The translations under genes and the position numbers were made by a program. A stretch of DNA of 7,305 nt, from NCBI GenBank assembly GCA_902796985.1, contig CADBRC010000113.1, positions 1-7,305 on the forward strand. The letters run 5' to 3'. The notes beneath the pieces were generated by a model. The model made no database searches, had not been told where the DNA came from, and worked only from the letters and a program-made list of their open reading frames with translations. This DNA comes from an uncultured Spirochaetaceae bacterium. GTDB taxonomy: Bacteria > Spirochaetota > Spirochaetia > Treponematales > Treponemataceae. Below are positions 4,986 through 7,305 of this stretch, one piece after another (position 1 is the stretch's first letter; each line of letters opens with the position of its first letter).

Positions 4986-6616
4986 AAATGAAAAGCGTTT
5001 TGAGGGCTGCCCTGGCGGCGGTCCTTATGGTGCCGTCTTTTGCGGCCCCGGTCTACACCCCCCAGGCGGGCAAGGAGTCCGATGACATCCCGGGTGTAGA
5101 GAAATCCCTGCAGCGCAACGTCGTCATGCTGACGATGGGCCATCCCTACGATCTGAACCCCCAGACGGCAAGCTACACCTCGGAGGCGCAGCTTTTGTCC
5201 GGCCTGTACGAGGGGCTTTTTTCGTATAACCCCGTCACGCTGGAACCGCAGAATGCACTCTGCTCGTCCTACAAGCTGTCACGGAACAAAAAGCGCTGGA
5301 CCTTCACGATAATCGACGGAGCCAAGTTCAGCACGGGCGAGAAAATCACCGCAAGCACCTTCCGCGAGTCATGGCTGGACCTCCTGTCCAACCCCCGCGC
5401 GCCCTACGCTTCCCTTCTGGACTGCATAGAGGGGGCACGGAACTACCGGCTGGGCAAAGGCAAGCGGGACGAGGTGGGCATTACGGCCCGCGATGACAAA
5501 ACCCTCGTCATCCATCTGGAGGAGCCTGCCGAGCACCTGCCCAAAATCCTCTGCCACCATGCCTTTAGCGCAGTCAGCAAGAAAAAGGACTCCTACAGCG
5601 GGGCCTTCACCCTCAAGTCCTACGAGAACGGGCGGCTGGAACTGGTCAAGAACAAGAACTACCGGGATGCGGCGAGCATCCTCATCCCCGGCATTACGAT
5701 AATCCAGAGCGACGACCTGGACGAGAACGCCTACCTGTTCAACACGGGCAAGGTGGACTGGATTCCCGAAGGCAACGTCAACGCAAGCAAGATCATCAAC
5801 CGCAATGCCATCAAGGTCGCCGCTGAGTTCGGCACCTACTACATCTTCTTCAAGCTCAACGGCAAGAAGTGGAATACTCAGGAAATCCGAGAGGCCCTGC
5901 TGGAGGCGATTCCCTACGACAAGCTCCGCGAGGACATAACCGTCCCGGCGACAACCCTGGTCTACCCCCTGACCGGCTACCCGGATGTCCCGGGCTTCGA
6001 CGACTACGACAGCGACGATGCAGTGATGATGATGCGCAAGGCCCGCGAGAAGTCCGGGCTTGGTGCGAAGGAAAAAATCACGATCAAGTTCGGCATAACG
6101 GACAGCGAGTTCATGAAAAACTTTGTCCAGATACTGGCCAAGGCATGGCAGCCGCTCGGCGTGGAACTTGTCAGCGAGATAAAGGCTTCGGAAGCCTACA
6201 ACTTTGAGATTCCCACATGGGACGCGGACCTGTTCGCCTATTCATGGATCGGGGATTTCGCCGACCCCCTCGCATTCCTGGAGCTGTTCAGGAGCGACTC
6301 CTCGCTCAACGTTGCCAAATACAACAGCGAGGAATTCGACAGCCTGCTCCATCAGGCTTCGGTCGCAACAAGCAGCACGGAGCATTACAAGCTGCTCTCC
6401 CAGGCTGAGTCCATGCTGCTGGACGACTGCGTGGTCATCCCCGTTTACCACCCCGTCAGCCTGCACGTAATCGACACGGAGATAATAGGCGGATGGCAGT
6501 CCAATGCGATGGACCTGCATCCCTTCAGGTATTTCTATATACGGCGGAAGGATCAGAGCCTTCCCAATCTGGTACAGGCCCCGGAAGGAAAACAGGAGCT
6601 TTTAACCAGCAACTAA
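4982..6616 (+). CDS. Oligopeptide ABC transporter substrate-binding protein (SBP_bac_5, OppA-like)
   Basis: This 544-aa exported protein belongs to the peptide/nickel-binding SBP family 5. It begins with a signal peptide: basic MKMKSVLR, a hydrophobic core to about residue 19, and likely signal peptidase I cleavage after FAA (about 22). There is no lipobox cysteine. Family landmarks include LLSGLYEGLFSYNP (71-84), WTFTI and GAKFSTGEKITASTFRESW (106-131), SGAFTLKSY and LVKNKNYRDA (207-230), IREALLEAIPYDKL (302-315), YPLTGYP (328-334) and WIGDFADPLAFLELFRSD (422-439), close to the usual 500-540 aa length. It would bind peptides in the periplasm and hand them to a permease, but no oppBCDF genes lie in the window. 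The start at 4982 overlaps the preceding stop; GGA at 4971 is a weak Shine-Dalgarno sequence, and an ATG at 4988 is an alternative. Its 3' end overlaps the opposing aroK-like gene by 15 bp. The substrate is not predictable. Confidence 0.95.
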   Translation: MKMKSVLRAALAAVLMVPSFAAPVYTPQAGKESDDIPGVEKSLQRNVVMLTMGHPYDLNPQTASYTSEAQLLSGLYEGLFSYNPVTLEPQNALCSSYKLSRNKKRWTFTIIDGAKFSTGEKITASTFRESWLDLLSNPRAPYASLLDCIEGARNYRLGKGKRDEVGITARDDKTLVIHLEEPAEHLPKILCHHAFSAVSKKKDSYSGAFTLKSYENGRLELVKNKNYRDAASILIPGITIIQSDDLDENAYLFNTGKVDWIPEGNVNASKIINRNAIKVAAEFGTYYIFFKLNGKKWNTQEIREALLEAIPYDKLREDITVPATTLVYPLTGYPDVPGFDDYDSDDAVMMMRKAREKSGLGAKEKITIKFGITDSEFMKNFVQILAKAWQPLGVELVSEIKASEAYNFEIPTWDADLFAYSWIGDFADPLAFLELFRSDSSLNVAKYNSEEFDSLLHQASVATSSTEHYKLLSQAESMLLDDCVVIPVYHPVSLHVIDTEIIGGWQSNAMDLHPFRYFYIRRKDQSLPNLVQAPEGKQELLTSN

Positions 6617-7171
6617 GGCGGCTATCTTCGCCGCATTCTCTTCCTTGCCCGCCCGCCCCATATCGACCGTTATGTCGGCGGCGCGGGAGTAAAGGGCAAC
6701 CCTCTCCACATAAAAATCATGAAAAACCGCACGTACTTCCAGTATGGTGCGGGGGCTTTTTCGCGCTATGTAGGCGGGCAGGTTCTCAAAGCCGCCCCCC
6801 TCCAGCTCGCGGGCTTCCCGTATGATCCTGTCGGCGGCAGCCTGCTCGGGGGCGTTCAGAAACACGAACGTACCGAGCGGACGCAGGGCAGCGAGGGCCG
6901 CCTCATTGCAGCAGACGCCCCCTCCCGTTGCTATGACCGCCCGTTCCCCGCTCTCTGCAAGCCGGGCCGCCAGCTTTTTGCAGGCAGCGGTCTCGGCAGC
7001 CATAAAGGCATCCTTTCCGCCCGTCTGGTATATCTCGCGGGGACTTTTGCCGGTCATATCCCCGATGATGTCGTCGGTGTCATAGCTCGCGATTCCCAGC
7101 TTCTGGGAGAGCAGCCTCGCCTGCGTGGATTTGCCGCAGTGCTTTATTCCCATCAAGATAATGCAGTCCAT
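6602..7171 (-). CDS. aroK: Shikimate kinase-like P-loop kinase with altered substrate site
   Basis: This 189-aa protein has the shikimate kinase order of motifs: P-loop GIKHCGKST (8-16), DTDD (31-34) whose Asp33 corresponds to the shikimate-binding Asp34 of the M. tuberculosis enzyme, TGGGV (82-86) for the glycine loop, and RVALY (157-161) for the R-x-P-L-Y segment with the substrate Arg. It would phosphorylate shikimate in aromatic amino acid synthesis. Two departures stand out. The usual F-R-x-x-E motif reads FMAAE (56-60), so the shikimate-contacting Arg is Met57. The lid segment (about 116-150) is longer than usual and lacks the R-P-L-L type sequence. The substrate could therefore differ. 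The frame is open to 7294, but the predicted -10 box overlaps an ATG at 7189, which leaves 7171 as the first start on the transcript. No other aro gene is adjacent. It overlaps the convergent peptide-binding gene by 15 bp. Confidence 0.85.
   Translation of the reverse strand: MDCIILMGIKHCGKSTQARLLSQKLGIASYDTDDIIGDMTGKSPREIYQTGGKDAFMAAETAACKKLAARLAESGERAVIATGGGVCCNEAALAALRPLGTFVFLNAPEQAAADRIIREARELEGGGFENLPAYIARKSPRTILEVRAVFHDFYVERVALYSRAADITVDMGRAGKEENAAKIAALVAG
6722..6761 (+). terminator. Bidirectional terminator-like hairpin inside the aroK-like gene
   Basis: CCGCAC (6727-6732) pairs with GTGCGG (6747-6752), with TAC/GTA pairs inside. On the plus strand GGGC and then five T residues (6757-6761) follow, about 110 bp past the peptide-binding gene's stop; no better terminator was seen there. 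On the minus strand five T residues follow the stem directly, inside aroK codons about 141-150. It may end the plus-strand operon, and could also attenuate the kinase transcript. Confidence 0.35.
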
Positions 7172-7187
7172 AGTTCTTTCTTGCCCC

Positions 7188-7216
7188 ATCCTACCCTGTA
7201 TGAGGCAATTTATCAA
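7188..7216 (-). promoter_or_regulatory. Probable promoter of the aroK-like gene, with a very short leader
   Basis: On the minus strand TTGATA (7216-7211) and TAGGAT (7193-7188) are 17 bp apart. The expected start near 7181 gives a leader of about 10 nt before ATG 7171, with at most a poor AGAAAGA Shine-Dalgarno-like stretch. The -10 box matches the consensus less well than those of GH127 or ptsN. Confidence 0.5.
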
Positions 7217-7305
7217 TATGACCGATGCACACAGTATAAAAACGTATTCCCGCTGGGTGTCCCCATACGCTCGCCGAGATTGCATTTTTATCATAGGTAT
7301 ATCCA

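Noticed and set aside
7172..7294. 41-residue N-terminal extension of the shikimate kinase-like protein
   Set aside because: The family normally begins just before the P-loop strand, and the predicted promoter lies inside the extension.

Overview
This window looks like an ordinary housekeeping and catabolic stretch from a fermentative, host- or gut-associated bacterium. My best guess is a spirochaete of the Treponema type, but nothing here is a marker gene, so treat that as an inference. The hints are: a lone EIIA(Ntr) protein without PTS permeases, a solitary oligopeptide-binding protein coupled to a large helical protein I cannot assign, GC-rich third positions alongside regular use of ATA for isoleucine, and a cytoplasmic plant-arabinan enzyme. 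No rRNA, tRNA, insertion sequence or CRISPR array was seen.

Layout. Positions 1-1070 (minus) hold the N-terminal 356 residues of a GH127 beta-L-arabinofuranosidase that runs off the left edge. The 264-bp divergent gap 1071-1334 contains a perfect-consensus promoter for GH127, a 23-bp tandem repeat array, a 21-bp operator-like palindrome and a promoter for citrate synthase. Citrate synthase (gltA) occupies 1335-2705 (plus). The gap 2706-2930 between convergent genes contains a weak hairpin after gltA and a good intrinsic terminator facing the minus-strand gene; I see no gene in it. An EIIA(Ntr)/fructose-type PTS protein (ptsN) lies at 2931-3377 (minus). The divergent gap 3378-3569 has back-to-back promoters and an 8-bp inverted repeat with 36-bp spacing. 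Next is a two-gene plus-strand operon: an uncharacterised 471-aa protein (3570-4985) joined by an ATGA stop/start overlap to an exported peptide-binding protein of the SBP_bac_5 family (4982-6616). The last gene is a divergent shikimate kinase-like protein (6602-7171, minus), whose 3' end overlaps the peptide-binding gene tail-to-tail by 15 bp. Positions 7172-7305 carry its promoter and nothing else I can support.

How the parts fit. GH127 would release L-arabinose from imported plant glycoprotein or arabinan fragments. Citrate synthase starts the oxidative branch towards 2-oxoglutarate and glutamate. PtsN would sense carbon and nitrogen state through phosphorylation. The peptide-binding protein would feed amino-acid uptake through a permease encoded elsewhere. 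The most useful non-coding observation is that three minus-strand genes (GH127, ptsN, aroK) have promoters placed 7-16 bp from their start codons. This predicts leaderless or nearly leaderless mRNAs, in contrast to the two plus-strand transcripts, which have Shine-Dalgarno sequences. The most useful coding observation is that the shikimate kinase-like protein lacks the usual shikimate-binding Arg and has a reworked lid. I found no convincing new multi-gene defence or mobile system.
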